Shown: positions 41,871 through 54,059, counted from the first letter of the stretch. The stretch is 64,000 nucleotides of DNA from Saussurea involucrata (GCA_033807775.1 CM066314.1:94342929-94406928); one strand, 5' to 3'. Notes: generated by a model from the sequence alone, not told the origin. Numbers and translations: made by a program.

Positions 41871-42249
41871 GTGTTTTATCACACGATAGTTCACCGACGA
41901 CCATGGATTATTGCACGATACTTGACCGAGGACTTGAGGTTATCACACGACACTAAGTGCTTATCGAGTAAGAGGAAGGTTATTGCACAAAGCGTTGCAA
42001 TAAGAGGGAGCTTATCGCACAAGGTTCATACAATAAGTTACTGTGCAGTCTCTGTTTCATGCGATAAATTGACTGTTTGGTATGCGAGATTCTCTATACT
42101 TGGTGAAATTTTGACTGACTCTTTGACTTTTTGATTGTTTCACTTTCTGAAATTGGCTTTTTAAGTTAAAGGTTGTTTATTTTTCTTCGAAGGTTATTTT
42201 CTCACTGATCAAATATCATTTCAAATTCATAATTCATACTTTACTCAAG
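41871..42249. other. Unclassified 379-bp stretch between D and gag I
   Basis: This opens with loosely repeated TTATCACACGA/TTATCGCACAA-like words (41877-42035), then AT-rich sequence running up to the ATG at 42250. It could be the leader or LTR end of element I, or older DNA. No open frame with a recognisable product. Confidence 0.4.
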
Positions 42250-42334
42250 ATGTCAATGTATTTAATGAGCATGTGTTCCAAGTCTAAACCTCCAGTTCTA
42301 CAAATTGATCCTCAATGGAGAAAGAGATTGATTC
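42250..42334 (+). pseudogene. gag: Element I gag, N-terminal fragment
   Basis: ATG at 42250 reads about 28 codons, including SKSKPPVLQIDPQWRKRLI, a typical copia gag start. The chimeric element interrupts it here. The matching gag continues at 62867 (FLHNQDKNLMKF...). The two flanks together support insertion of the whole 42335-62866 unit into one gag gene. Confidence 0.65.
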
Positions 42335-43307
42335 CGTTGATCCAAACCCTCAGTGATTTGATAATGACTCTGAGAAACACTTGGTGAAATTTGTAAGTAG
42401 ACAATATGTATTAATGTTTTGTCATCAAAGAAAATATACTAAGTCTGTTTAGTATCGTTGATGAAAACATACGCTTTAAATTAGGCATTCCGCGAACACT
42501 GTTCATCAGTAAGCCCTGAGCCTGTTCATTCTTATTGGTGATCGCTGACAGTTTAAGTTGTTTACTTATGATCCCCGAAGACAAGATTCACGTCAACCAT
42601 GTTCTATGCTGAAGTCGAAGATCAACCCAAGGAACCAGCGACTAAGTCTACTAGTGACCTGATGCGGATATCAGCGAAGCCAAGACTTGTCCACTCAACG
42701 TGAAGTTTCAAGTAGAAGACTTCCGCGAACGCTGAACTTTATCATTCGCTGATAAAGAATCATTCAGCGAACGCTGATCATGAAGCCTCCTCTACAAGCA
42801 ACTTTTGTCTTATCCCCTTGCACGCCACCGTACGATTTTGTCAGAACGGACATCCCTTCTGTCCAGAATCGTACAACCAACTCTGATTCTACATTGTTCA
42901 TCAAGCGGCCACTAGGTTGTCTACTGAAGTCAAACCATGCAACCAACCAGAGGCTGCCATGTGTAAAGGTGTACTGACTTGCATTAAATGCATGCAGTAT
43001 ATAAAGGAAACCCTACTTCATTTTTTGAAGTGCTCGGCCATTCCTATCGCTAAACTCTCTGTGTGAAAGAATACTCTCCTTAGTGTTCTTATTTTTCCTC
43101 CTCTTTTATTTCGAGTGCAAGAAATCTTAGTGTTCTCATAGTTTGTTTGGATTAGGTTTATTCCTTAATTTTGTTCCGCAACAAACTGTAAATTGTTTGA
43201 TATATATCAATAAACAATTTAGAAAGATAAAAATTGTGTGTTTGTATTCAACCCCCCCCCCCCCCCCCCCCCTTCTACAAACTTGTATAACCCCATTGGG
43301 ACCAACA
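42335..43307 (+). repeat. 5' LTR of the chimeric element (973 bp)
   Basis: Starts CGTTGATCCAAACC (first base changed from T) and ends ACCAACA. It has a TATATAAAG TATA box near 42999, several CGCTGA words, and a run of 21 C at 43252-43272. Pairs with 61896-62866 at roughly 95-96% by eye. Confidence 0.9.
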
Positions 43308-43309
43308 AG

Positions 43310-43324
43310 TGGTATCAGAGCAGA
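43310..43324 (+). other. Primer-binding site of the chimeric element
   Basis: TGGTATCAGAGCAGA two bases after the LTR, as in C. Confidence 0.92.
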
Positions 43325-43390
43325 TTGTTTAATCTAATAAACAAGATCATGCTTATACTAATTCTTTTCTCTTCCTTGCTATTTTTCATA

Positions 43391-44397
43391 ATGGCTAACC
43401 CTACAAACACAAACTATGTCGATACTGGTTCTCTTGCAAAACTCACTAGATTCTCCAAAGATAACTTCAATCTCTGGAAAAATAGGATGATGCTCTTCCT
43501 AGAAGGTGTAGATCCCACTATAGCTCACTATATCCAAAAGGACCATATGTCCCTTTCATGATTGACCCTGCTGTTCCTGCCACTGCTACAAGATCTGCTA
43601 TCCCTAAACGAATCATCCCCAGGGAAGTCACAAATTGGACTGGTGAGGACAAGAAGATGGTGGCCATCGATACTAAGGCCAGATCCATCATCTCTATGGC
43701 TCTTCCTGTCGAAGTCTACCACTCCGTCATGAACCTGAAGAGTTCTAAAGCCATGTGGGACACTATATATGTTCAATATGAAGGTACTACTGAAGTTCAG
43801 GATTCGAGAAAGATCAACCTGGTAAGACAGTATGAAAGTTTCATTTATGGTAAGAATGAAACCCTCTCTGAAATACATCAACGGTTTAACTGTTTAATCA
43901 TTGACTTAAAAAACTGTTGGTAAAGAATATTCTAACTTTAAGATCCTGACAAAGTTTCTAGAAAGTCAACCTGAAAGTTGGGATAGTTATTCTATGTGTC
44001 TTAAACTCTCAAAGGATCTGAAATCTATGACCCTCTCTACCTTATATGGCACTATGCTCAATCATGAGCAGTCGTGTCATCTTGTAAAAGATTCCAAAAG
44101 CACACATGTTGCTTTATTCTCTTCAGAGTTGATACCTACTCAACGATCTACTGTCACTATCACTGAGTTGGAATCTAACTCTAATGACGCATCAGACACT
44201 AATCCTTCAGATCTTGATGAATCTCTGGCTCTCCTAACTAATTCTTTCAGGATATTCGCCAGAAAGAGTAACTTCAGAAGAAATAAACCTCTTTCCCTCA
44301 CTGACAACCCAAAATCTTCAACTCATGTAGATAAGGCAACTGCCAGTTGCTATAACTGTGAAAAGATAGGTCACTTTGCTAGTGAGTGCAGGTCAAA
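43391..44397 (+). pseudogene. gag: C-type gag N-terminal part, frameshifted
   Basis: ATG at 43391 reads MANPTNTNYVDTG and FSKDNFNLWKNRMMLFLEG, then stops at TGA 43559-43561 after a net 1-nt deletion that A shares at 325-327. The capsid core continues in another frame (YHSVMNLKSSKAMWD), shifts at an A-run near 43910, and continues from 43994 to a CCHC knuckle (CYNCEKIGHFASEC) near 44350-44392. Immediately after the knuckle, at about 44397-44401, the sequence switches to B-type gag. GAAA is shared by both parents at the joint. Confidence 0.85.
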
Positions 44398-45868
44398 GAA
44401 ACCAAGACTGAGACGGATGAGTTCAAACTCTATGTTCCCCCTCTCATCTTGGAAGCAAATATAGTCGAGTTGGAGGAGTCACTCGAGAAAGAAAGGTCGA
44501 ATTTTCAAAAGGAAAAGCAATCACTACTCAAGGAACTTGAAAATCTAAAATCGGTCAAAACCGAAACTGTGTCTGATGAAGGACAGGAAATCCTTCGGTG
44601 TGAAATCACTAAGCTCTCATCACAACTGGCTGCCTTGGCAACAAATGCGATGTAGGAGTATACGAGAAATGGTCAGCTCCAAGAGCAGATTGACCAACTC
44701 CAATCTGAAAAGAAGATTTCACCCGATTCTTCCTCTAACTCATCGGATACGTCTTCGTGTAAAGCTTTCATAAGCAAAACATCTTCAACACAAGACGATA
44801 AAATTTCTCAAGACGAGAGTGTTTTAAAGAAAATTGAACTCTGATTTTTTCTTTGCTTCCGAACCAAATTCCCCAAAGCATACAAGCACTAAGTGTTCCT
44901 CACCTTCCTCGACCGATCCAAGTCCTGTACTTCCGGATGTCGATTTTTCTGAATATATGAACTCCGAAGGCAATTCTGAATAAGAGTTTGAGTCGTTTCC
45001 CTTCGACAAACCTCTTCCGAGTCATACTGATTTTCTGTCTCCAGTAGTCAATCGACTGGTCAATTTTCTAAAGGGTGGTTGTTCAAAAACAAAGGCCCCA
45101 GCTGTGATTAAGATTTCTAAATCTCAACCAGTTTCTCAAAAACAATCACAGCCAAGGCAAAAGACCGAGCAATTGCCTACCAAAAATACTGCTTCTTCAA
45201 AAGTCACTGACCATGTTGTCCATGTTGTTTTAGATAAAAATGGTCGCACTAAACAAGAAAAACCAAAGTGGCTAGCTAAGGAACCTGTCGAGGATGCAGC
45301 ATCAAAGTCTTTCAATACTGTTTTTTACCCTAGAATTAACAAAAATGATTATGCTTGGAATCATAGGAATAATTTTGTTAAACACGATGTTTCTTTTCCA
45401 ATTAAACTTTATTCCATTCAGCAATTGATTTAGTTATCACATGATTGTTTGTGTTGTTCTAGTTGTGGTTGGAATGACTTTGATGATATAAATAATAATG
45501 ATTGGTTTGGGTCATATCATATATATAATCATACACCCAAAAGCAAACCCCTTAAAAATAAAAAGAAACACCATACTCAACGGGGGTCCCAATCAGAGGT
45601 TAAACCACAGCAGGAGAGAAAACCCTATCCCAAACGGGTTTCTCCTACTGAAGTTAAACCGACACCCAAGAGGCAACCTGCTACAATACAAGTTCCTCCA
45701 AAAGGTGTAAAACCTACACCTAAGAGGCAACCTGTGCCAAAACCAGTTCCTTCAAACGGTGTTAAACCTACACCTAAGGGGAAATCTGTGTCAAAGCAAG
45801 TTCCTCCGAGAGGTGTCAAATCTAACCCTCCAGGACCCATACAAATCTGGGTACCTAAAATCCGCTAA
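44398..45868 (+). pseudogene. gag: B-type gag tail in the chimeric element
   Basis: From the joint it matches element B gag from about 20790 (TETDEFKLYVPPLILEAN, a Glu/Lys coiled coil, SSSNSSDTSSCKAF). It carries a TAG near 44653, a frameshift near 44830 and another stop near 44983. It continues past the point where B is cut (VFYPRINKNDYAWN) to a TAG near 45433. The last frame (45449-45868) contains four 18-residue repeats and ends IQIWVPKIR before TAA. The WVPK end is shared with C gag. Confidence 0.82.
45599..45830 (+). repeat. 54-bp tandem repeat encoding an 18-residue Gag repeat
   Basis: Copies start at 45599, 45653, 45707 and 45761, with a partial fifth at 45815. Each encodes a variant of VKPTPKRQP...VPxxG. 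Basic, Pro-rich repeats at the end of Gag may bind RNA; that is inference. Confidence 0.8.
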
Positions 45869-45870
45869 AC

Positions 45871-48800
45871 TTGTTTTTGCAGCACGGTCATGTGTGGTAC
45901 TTAGATTCTGGATGCTCCAAGCATATGACCGGAATGAGGGAGCTTCTCACCAACTACAAGGAAGAATATGGTGGAGACGTGAGATTTGGGAACGACGACA
46001 AAGCGCCGATTGTGGGTTACGGTGACATTGTTCAAGACAAGATCACTATCAAGAAGGTATCACACGTCATGGGATTGGGACACAATCTGTTCAGTATCGG
46101 CCAATTCTGCGACAAAGATCTCGAGGTCCGGTTCAAAGCCAAAAGGTGTAGAATACTCAATAACGACGGAGTGGAGCTACTGGTTGGAAAGCGCAAGACC
46201 AACCTCTACACCATCTACCTCGCAGCCCTGAAGCCCGATAACCCTGTTTGCCTCATGTCAAAGGCTAATTCCGAACAAGCTTGGATATGGCATCGAAGAC
46301 TTTCGCACCTTAACTTCAAAAGTATCAACAAACTGGTGTTGGGCGGACACGTTAAAGGCATGCCCGATCTTCAATTCGTGAAGGATCGACTCTGCGGGGC
46401 ATGTTAAATGGGAAACATGAAGCGAGCGACGCATCAGCCGAAGGCAGCCCCGAGCATGTCCCGGTCCCTCGAACTTATCCGTATGGATTTGTGTGGACCG
46501 ATGCGTGTTCAAAGCATCAACAAGCGCAAATACGTCCTGGTGATGGTGGATGACTTCTCGCGCTATACATGGGTCAAGTTCCTTCGCTCGAAAGACGAAA
46601 CTCTGGAGCTGATCATCAACCATTTGAAGACCATCCAGCTGAATCTTCAAAGTCCAGTTCAGACTATCAGGACCGACAACGGGACGGAATTCAAGAATCA
46701 AACGGTGAATGATTATCTGACTTCTGTCGGCATTTCGCAAACCTTTTCGGCAGCACGCACTCCTCCGCAAAACGGAGTGGCGGAAAGACGCAACTGTACC
46801 CTCGTCGAAGCAGCTCGTACCATGCTTTCTCAATCCAAACTACCGCTATTTCTCTGGGCCGAAGCGGTGTCTACTGCCTGTTATACACAAAACCGCTCCA
46901 TCATCAATAAGCGGTTCAACAAGACGCCATACGAGATCATCAACAAACGCATTCCGAACATCAAGTACTTCCATGCATTCGGATGCACGTGCTACGTCTT
47001 AAACGACAAGGACGATCTCGGAAAATTCAGCCCAAAGGCGGATGAAGGAGTTTTCATCGGATACTCCATGCAGGCTAAGGCGTATCGCGTTTACAACAAA
47101 CGGACTAAAACCTACATCGAAAGTGTAAATGTGACATTCGACGAAGCCGCAGATATGGTTTCTGAACACAGCAGTTCAGAACCCGGTTTAACTGGCGTGC
47201 TAGCTTCCGAACTTCCAAGTTCGGGATCTGCACAAGCGACAGTAAATCCGAATCATGCATCTTCATCGAATGCTGATCTTTCAGATTTAGATTTATTGTT
47301 TAAATATTTTTATGATGACATATTTAATGCCTCTACACCTCATGTCTCAGCACAACCACGACTTGAAGCTACTCGTATTGAGGATTTGGCGCATCTATCC
47401 GTCCCGCCGCCTTCGACAAGCACCCCTTCTATCACAGTGGAGACAACTCAACCGTCATCATCAACCTCATCTGATACTACTATCCCCCCGGAGGAACCCG
47501 TAACAAACCCGGAGATCGCTCTTAATGATTCGTCATCTGCTACAATCGACGATCAACCTCTGAACTCCTTGGAACCAAAGGTTGCTCAACCGTCGACGAA
47601 TCCTCCCCCGCCTCCTCCGAGAAACCAACCTGCGACACTTGAAGAAGTTCAAGACCTTCCTTCCGGTGATTATGTGGATTCGGACGCTTCTCACTCTACT
47701 CAACATCCGCTTCCGCTCAACCGTCGACGAATCCTCCCCCTACACCAAATCATCGGTGATCCCTCCACTCCAGTACGTACGCGAGGCGCATCCGCCAACT
47801 TTTGTCTCTTCTCCGACTTCTTAAGCAAGATCGAGCCGACGAACATACGTGAAGCACTTGAAGACCCGGACTGGGTCATAGCCATGCAAGAAGAGCTCAA
47901 CCAATTCGAGGCTCTAAAGGTATGGCGACTGGTCCCACGTCCAACCCACAAGACGGTGATTGGCACCAAGTGGATCTTCAAGAACAAGAAGGATGAGGAC
48001 GGAATCGTAGTACGCAACAAGGCGCGTCTCATGGCTAAGGGATACCGTCAGCAAGAAGGGATCGACTACGACGAGACATACGCTCTGGTGGGAAGGATAG
48101 AAGCCATACAAATGTTCCTTGCATACGTCGCGCACAAGAAGTTCATGGTCTTCCAAATGGATGTGAAGACCGCATTCCTCAACGGCGATCTCAAGGAAGA
48201 AGTGTATGTGACGCAACCGGACGGGATCGTGGATGAACAGAAGCCTGATCATGTCTACATCATCGGTGATCCCTCCACTCCAGTACGCACGCGAGGCGCA
48301 TCCGCCAACTTTTGTCTCTTCTCCGGCTTCTTAAGCAAGATCGATCCGACGAACAAACGCGAAGCACTTGTAGACCCGGACTGGGTCATAGCCATGCAAG
48401 AAGAGCTCAACCAACTCGAGGCTCTAAAGGTATGGCGACTGGTCCCACGTCCAACCCACAAGACGGTGATTGGCACCAAGTGGATCTTCAAGAACATGAA
48501 GGACGAGGACGGAATCGTAGTACGCAATAAGGCGCGTCTCGTGGCTAAGGGATACCGTCAGCAAGAAGGGATCGACTACGACGAGACATACGCTCCGGTG
48601 GCAAGGATAGAAGCCATACAAATGATCCTTGCATACGCCGCGCATAAGAACTTCATGGTCTTCCAAATGGATGTGAAGACCGCATTCCTCAACGGCGATC
48701 TCAAGGAAGAAGTGTATGTGACGAAACCGGACGGGATCGTGGATGAACAGAAGCCTGATCGTGTCTACATCCTGGACAAGGCTCTCCATGGGCCTGGTAT

Positions 48801-49853
48801 GATACTCTTACCAAGTTTTTGATAAAGTCAAAATTCTCACGAGGTAAAATCGATTCTACTCTGTTTATCAAAAACGAAAAAGGTCACATAGTTCTAGTTC
48901 AAGTGTATGTAGATGACATTATTTTCGGTTCTACTAATCCTCAGTATGCTAAGAACTTTGCCAAACTAATGGGAGAATTTTTTAAAACGAGTATGCTTTG
49001 TGAGATGAATTTCTTTCTCGTCCTTTAAGTTAAACAACTGTCGACCGGGATATTCATAAACCAGGCTAAGTACATCCGGGATATTCTTAAGAAATTCTAG
49101 ATGGAACAGTCCTCACCCATGAAAACACCCATGGCACCTGGTACTAAGTTACACGCCGATCCTAACGGAAAGGATGTGGACACTAAGACGTACCGGGGAA
49201 TGATAGGTTCTTTGATGTACTTAACTGCGAGTAGGCCAGATATCATGTTTTCCACTTTTCTATGCGCCCGGTTTCAATCAAAACCAAAAGATTCTCATTT
49301 AATTGCTGTCAAATATATTTTTTGTTATTTACGTGGTACTACTGATCTTGGCATGTGGTACCCGAAAGAGACAGGTTTTGAGTTATCCGTTTATTCTGAT
49401 ACGGACCATGCTGGCAGCATGATGGACCGGAAGAGCACATCGGGGCATGTGCAGTTCTTGGGAGATAGCATGGTGAGTTGGGCATCCAAGAAGGAGCAGT
49501 GCGTCTCTACATCGACAACCGAGGCGGAGTACATGGCCGCCGCAAGCTGCTGTTCTCAAGTAATTTGGATGCGAACCCAACTCAAGGACTACGGACTTAC
49601 GTATGTCAAGGTACCCATTTACTGCGACACGAAGAGAGCCATTGCCATATCCAGCAACCCGGTCCAACACACTAAGACAAAGCACATCGACGTTCGGTAT
49701 CACTTCATCAAGGATCACGTTGAAAGAGGTACAGTCGAACTCTACTTTGTAAATACTGAGCATCAGTTAGCAGACCTGTTTACTAAACCCTTGGACGAAA
49801 AACATTTTAATACTCTAGTATCCAAGTTAGGTATGCTAAATCTGAAGACTTGA
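45871..49853 (+). pseudogene. pol: B-type pol with an internal RT duplication
   Basis: Protease has YLDSGCSKHMTG intact. The integrase zinc region has IWHRRLSHLNF, then a TAA at 46405-46407 in the CGAC...MGNMKRA segment. The core keeps MDLCGP, RTDNGTEF and GVAERRN. RT begins near 47800. A 510-bp piece (47749-48258) is repeated in frame (48259-48768). A deletion after KALH removes the GLKQAPRAW box and shifts the frame near 48790. The palm box YVDDIIFGS is at about 48908-48934. Stops follow at 49026 and 49098. RNase H (49101-49853) has YSDTDHAG, STTEAEY and CDTKRAIAI, and ends MLNLKT. 45900-48800 is visibly more GC-rich than the rest. Confidence 0.87.
47749..48768 (+). repeat. 510-bp in-frame tandem duplication inside RT
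   Basis: Unit one is 47749-48258 and unit two 48259-48768, both starting ATCATCGGTGATCCC and ending with the DGIVDEQKPD segment. 510 is 170 codons, so the frame is kept. The two copies differ at a modest number of scattered positions, including GR versus AR and KK versus MK. The duplicated part is the linker plus RT fingers, up to the FLNGDLKEEVYV motif. Confidence 0.92.
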
Positions 49854-50111
49854 TCTGTGTGTGTGCTTGTTACAAGTTCCATACATCTTCGAGTAATTGT
49901 CTACTCATCATCCGGTGTTTACACTTCTGATGATTGAGCATACACTTTCTCGCACATGTATTCTACTTGTCTCAGTTACACAGTTAGGTCGAGTCTCTGT
50001 ATTTATTAGGTAGATTTCATTTGTTTCCTTTCTTTCCACATGTGTTTCTTTTATTTCATACCGTCGTTTACTCTATTTACTTATATATGTGCTTTCACGA
50101 GTGTTCATGTG

Positions 50112-50412
50112 TTTAGGGGGAGCACAAACCGGTATCAGGTAAGTTTACTCTATTGTTGAGGGGGAGCGTCACACACAATTGTTTTTTACTGATAAAAAGT
50201 TTTTTTGTGTGTGTGGATACTCCCGTGTGCATTTCACACTACGCACAGATTCTGAGGGGGAGCATATCATCTTATGATCATCATTTGAGGGGGAGCGACA
50301 CAAGTTTTTCTTTAAATTTCTAAAAGTTTTTTGTGTGTCGGCCTCTCCATTGCACAATTTTGCACAATCCGAGGGGGAGCAAGTTTTTTCCCATTTTCAG
50401 TTTGTGGGGGAG
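50112..50412 (+). repeat. Array of polypurine-tract-like GAGGGGGAGC motifs
   Basis: After pol, GGGGGAGC recurs at about 50115, 50160, 50255, 50288, 50370 and 50404. The copies are separated by GT- and T-rich sequence with CACAC/TGTGTG words. Multiple polypurine tracts are known in Sireviruses. Here they lie before the third ORF rather than only at the 3' LTR. The segment 49857-50110 holds no gene. Confidence 0.75.
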
Positions 50413-50589
50413 CGAGAGAAGAGTCTTTCAAAATCCAAATAGTCCATTTTTTTTTAAAGTTAGAGGACAGAATTTTTTTTTTTAAATATCACAGAGTCCG
50501 GATAGGCTTCCAGATACTCACCTATCCAGAACCTACTCTTTCCGGACCGGATGAGTATCCGGGTAGACCCATCCGGATTACTTGGTCCA

Positions 50590-50728
50590 TATATAAGGCT
50601 TCCGGATTCCCATCAGCCACTTATCCGGAAACATCGAAGAAAATCCCTAAACCTCTCTCGTTTTTTCTCTCGTTCGGACTATCGCGAAATCCCCGCATCT
50701 CAATCATTTTTTCGCTCAAAATCAGGTA
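50590..50728 (+). promoter_or_regulatory. TATA box and leader splice donor for the B-type third ORF
   Basis: TATATAAG at 50590-50597 lies in a TCCGG-rich field. A pyrimidine patch (CCTCTCTCGTTTTTTCTCTCG, about 50650-50672) and a strong donor CAG|GTATGT at 50725/50726 follow. The matching acceptor TTTTTCAG ends at 55791, eight bases before the ATG of the third ORF, with a TACTAAT branch-point match at about 55769. TATA to donor is 136 nt, near the 134 and 132 in C and H. Confidence 0.55.
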
Positions 50729-50962
50729 TGTCATTCGCAACACCATTTAGATCATTAATAGTTGAGTTTCTTGCACTTCACACCACAATTCGACCACAGA
50801 TTTGGTCGATTCACGGGTATCCGAACCCTAGTCTCGGGTCGAATGTCATACGATCAATTTAAGGGTGTTTTTGGCTGATTTACACTTACTCGTATGCACT
50901 TACTTTCACAATACAACTGTTTTGGTGCTTGGGTAACTCTCTGCAAGCTTATTTGGCGAAAT

Positions 50963-50967
50963 CGAAC
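50963..50967. repeat. Target-site duplication of the non-autonomous array, left copy (CGAAC)
   Basis: CGAAC precedes the first LTR and recurs at 55278-55282 after the third LTR. The three-LTR array therefore descends from one insertion. Confidence 0.92.
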
Positions 50968-51381
50968 TGTTAGCTTTAATTAGCTCCTAATTTAATGAAT
51001 GTTTTATAAAGATATTTTAATGTTTTAGATATTTTGTAATAGATATTTACTTAGATATTTTATATAGATATTTTAGATATTGTGTAGATTTTAGATATCT
51101 TAAATATCTAATGTGTAAATGGCCCTATATAAGAGGTGTCCATAGTCTTATTTCAAGAAGTGAGAAATATGGAAAGCACACAAAAACACACATAGACTAG
51201 TTTCTTATGAGAGTCGATTTCATGTTTAGTGTGGTGTTCTTCAACATTTCTCCTCTCCATATTTAATCATCAATGAATATGAGATACGTTTCTTTATGAT
51301 TGTTCTTCATGTATATCTTATCTCTATATTTAAATATGGACTTTATATTTCTTCTATTGTTGCTCAAAAATGGGATCAACA
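50968..51381 (+). repeat. LTR 1 of the non-autonomous array
   Basis: TGTTAGCTTTAATT to GGGATCAACA, 414 bp. The U3 part carries about ten AGATATTT-like words (51010-51110). TATA box CCTATATAAGAG near 51124. Differs from LTR 2 and LTR 3 at a handful of bases, for example GTGTAG versus GTCTAG. Confidence 0.92.
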
Positions 51382-51383
51382 AT

Positions 51384-51395
51384 TGGTATCAGAGC
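51384..51395 (+). other. Primer-binding site of internal region 1
   Basis: TGGTATCAGAGC two bases after LTR 1. The same site occurs in internal region 2 at 53325-53336. Confidence 0.9.
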
Positions 51396-52119
51396 CGATT
51401 GAAGAAAACTTTTCTTCAAAATCGATCATCTATGCAACAATGGAAGTTTTAGATGGTTTAGTTTCTGATATACTTCATATGTGTGTTTTGATTCTTTCTC
51501 ATTCATTGGTTTTATTTGATAAGCACTAAGTAGATGGTTGATCTATGATCTCATCCTTGTGTGTGCTTAAGTCCATAGCAATTCTTTTGGCATCTTGGTA
51601 GTAAGGTTGTTGATCTTTGTTTGATCTGACCTTTATTTTCAAGATTGGACTATCTTTGATCCAGATTTTGTTTGTCTTCCGCTGCTCATAAACATTTATA
51701 TATGGATAACAAAATCATTTGGGTCTTGAGAAAGTTGTTTGAGAAAGATTTGATGTTTTGTTACATGTTCAAAGTCTGATCTGAAACGTTTTTTTTTTAA
51801 ACTTTGAGTTCTTCTAATTAGTTTTCTGACTTGATCAATTAGAGATCGAATTATTTGCACTCACGGTTTTAAAAATTATATGAAGATCGTCTTATCTTTT
51901 ACATCAAATCAGATTTAATGACAGATTTGCGCTGCTGTATTAAACTGATCATATCTCACTCATAAAAACACCGATTGATGCGATTCAAAAGGCCCTGGAT
52001 TCCTAAGACACAGATGAACAGATTTCGTGTTTTGAGAATTCAGAGATTCGAAATTTATAAGGGTCGTATGCATCATTTGAAGTAGACAACAGTGTGTTGA
52101 TGGAAAGCTGAGAGCTGAT

Positions 52120-52440
52120 GGCTGTCGCTGAAAGCTGAAGAAAGCCATCGCTGAAAGCAGAAGAAAGCCATCGCTGAAAGCTGAAGAAAGCTGTCGCTGA
52201 AAGCTGGAGCTGAGAGCTGAAAACCATCGCTGAAAAAAAAAGCCATCGCTGAAACCATCGCCAAAAAAAAACCATCGCTGAAGCCATCGCTGAAACCATC
52301 GCTGAAACATTGCTGAACCATCGTTGAGCTGTCGCTGAAGGCCATCGCTGAAGTAAGCCATCGCTGAGGTCAGCCATCGCTGAAGGTCAGCTGTCGCTGA
52401 AGGTCAGCCATCGCTGAAGGTCAGCCGTTGAAAGCTATCA
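52120..52440 (+). repeat. CATCGCTGAA minisatellite in internal region 1
   Basis: About 20 irregular copies of CCATCGCTGAAG-like words, some reading CTGTCGCTGAAG, with variable A-rich spacers. The core CGCTGA is the word also abundant in the C-type LTRs. Confidence 0.85.
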
Positions 52441-52909
52441 GTTGTCGCTAAAAAGTGCTGTCAGCTTTGCACTGTTTCAGAAAAACGCGCATAACTTCCT
52501 ACTCGGTGCTCCGATTCGCATGAGTCCAGTTGCGTTGAATTCCTAAGACACAGGTGAAACTTTTTCATGTTTTGATTTTGGTCTGAATCAGTGTGCTTAA
52601 TGGTCAGAATCTGTGTCAAAGTCGATGGACTCTTGTTGCACCGAAAGCATCACATTTCACTCATGCTCTTTCCGCTTTCAAGAACGGTGTTCTCTCAACG
52701 GTTCTTCATGGTGTCAAGCTACATTTGTCACATTTTAAATGTCACTCCATCTTCTGTTATTCACGTTTAAGAGCTCGGTGGGTGAGCCTACATTTGAGGG
52801 GGAGCACATGATACTTTGAAGACTTGAGGAACGGAACATCAAAGGTTCTAAAGAAAGCAAAGGGGAGACTATAAGATGATGCTTTCTTTATAAAACATTA
52901 TGGGGAGAT

Positions 52910-53322
52910 TGTTAGCTTTAATTAGCTCCTAATTTAATGAATGTTTTATAAAGATATTTTAATGTTTTAGATATTTTGTAATAGATATTTACTTAGATAT
53001 TTTATATAGATATTTTAGATATTGTCTAGATTTTAGATATTTTAAATATCTAATGTGTAATGGCCCTATATAAGAGGTGTCCATAGTCTTATTTCAAGAA
53101 GTGAGAAATATGGAAAGCACACAAAAACACACATAGACTAGTTTCTTATGAGAGTCGATTTCATGTTTAGTGTGGTGTTCTTCAACATTTCTCCTCTCCA
53201 TATTTAATCATCAATGAATATGAGATACGTTTCTTTATGATTGTTCTTCATGTATATCTTATCTCTATATTTAAATATGGACTTTATATTTCTTCTATTG
53301 TTGCTCAAAAATGGGATCAACA
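52910..53322 (+). repeat. LTR 2 of the non-autonomous array
   Basis: 413 bp, shared between the two tandem units. It is preceded by ATGGGGAGAT, the polypurine tract of unit 1. Confidence 0.92.
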
Positions 53323-54059
53323 ATTGGTATCAGAGCCGATTGAAGAAAACTTTTCTTCAAAATCGATCATCTATGCAACAATGGAAGTTTTAGATGGTTT
53401 AGTTTCTGATATACTTCATATGTGTGTTTTGATTCTTTCTCATTCATTGGTTTTATTTGATAAGCACTAAGTAGATGGTTGATCTATGATCTCATCCTTG
53501 TGTGTGCTTAAGTCCATAGCAATTCTTTTGGCATCTTGGTAGTAAGGTTGTTGATCTTTGTTTGATCTGACCTTTAGTTTCAAGATTGGACTATCTTTGA
53601 TCCAGATTTTGTTTGTCTTCCGCTGCTCATAAACATTTATATATGGATAACAAAATCATTTGGGTCTTGAGAAAGTTGTTTGAGAAAGATTTGATGTTTT
53701 GTTACATGTTCAAAGTCTGATCTGAAACGTTTTTTTTTTTAAACTTTGAGTTCTTCTAATTAGTTTTCTGACTTGATCAATTAGAGATCGAATTATTTGC
53801 ACTCACGGTTTTAAAAATTATATGAAGATCGTCTTATCTTTTACATCAAATCAGATTTAATGACAGATTTGCGCTGCTGTATTAAACTGATCATATCTCA
53901 CTCATAAAAACACCGATTGATGCGATTCAAAAGGCCCTGGATTCCTAAGACACAGATGAACAGATTTCGTGTTTTGAGAATTCAGAGATTCGAAATTTAT
54001 AAGGGTCGTATGCATCATTGAAGTAGACAACAGTGTGTTGATGGAAAGCTGAGAGCAGA

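Noticed and set aside
52120..52440. CRISPR-like repeat array
   Set aside because: Units are about 10-14 bp, contiguous and degenerate, with no unique spacers, in a plant retrotransposon.
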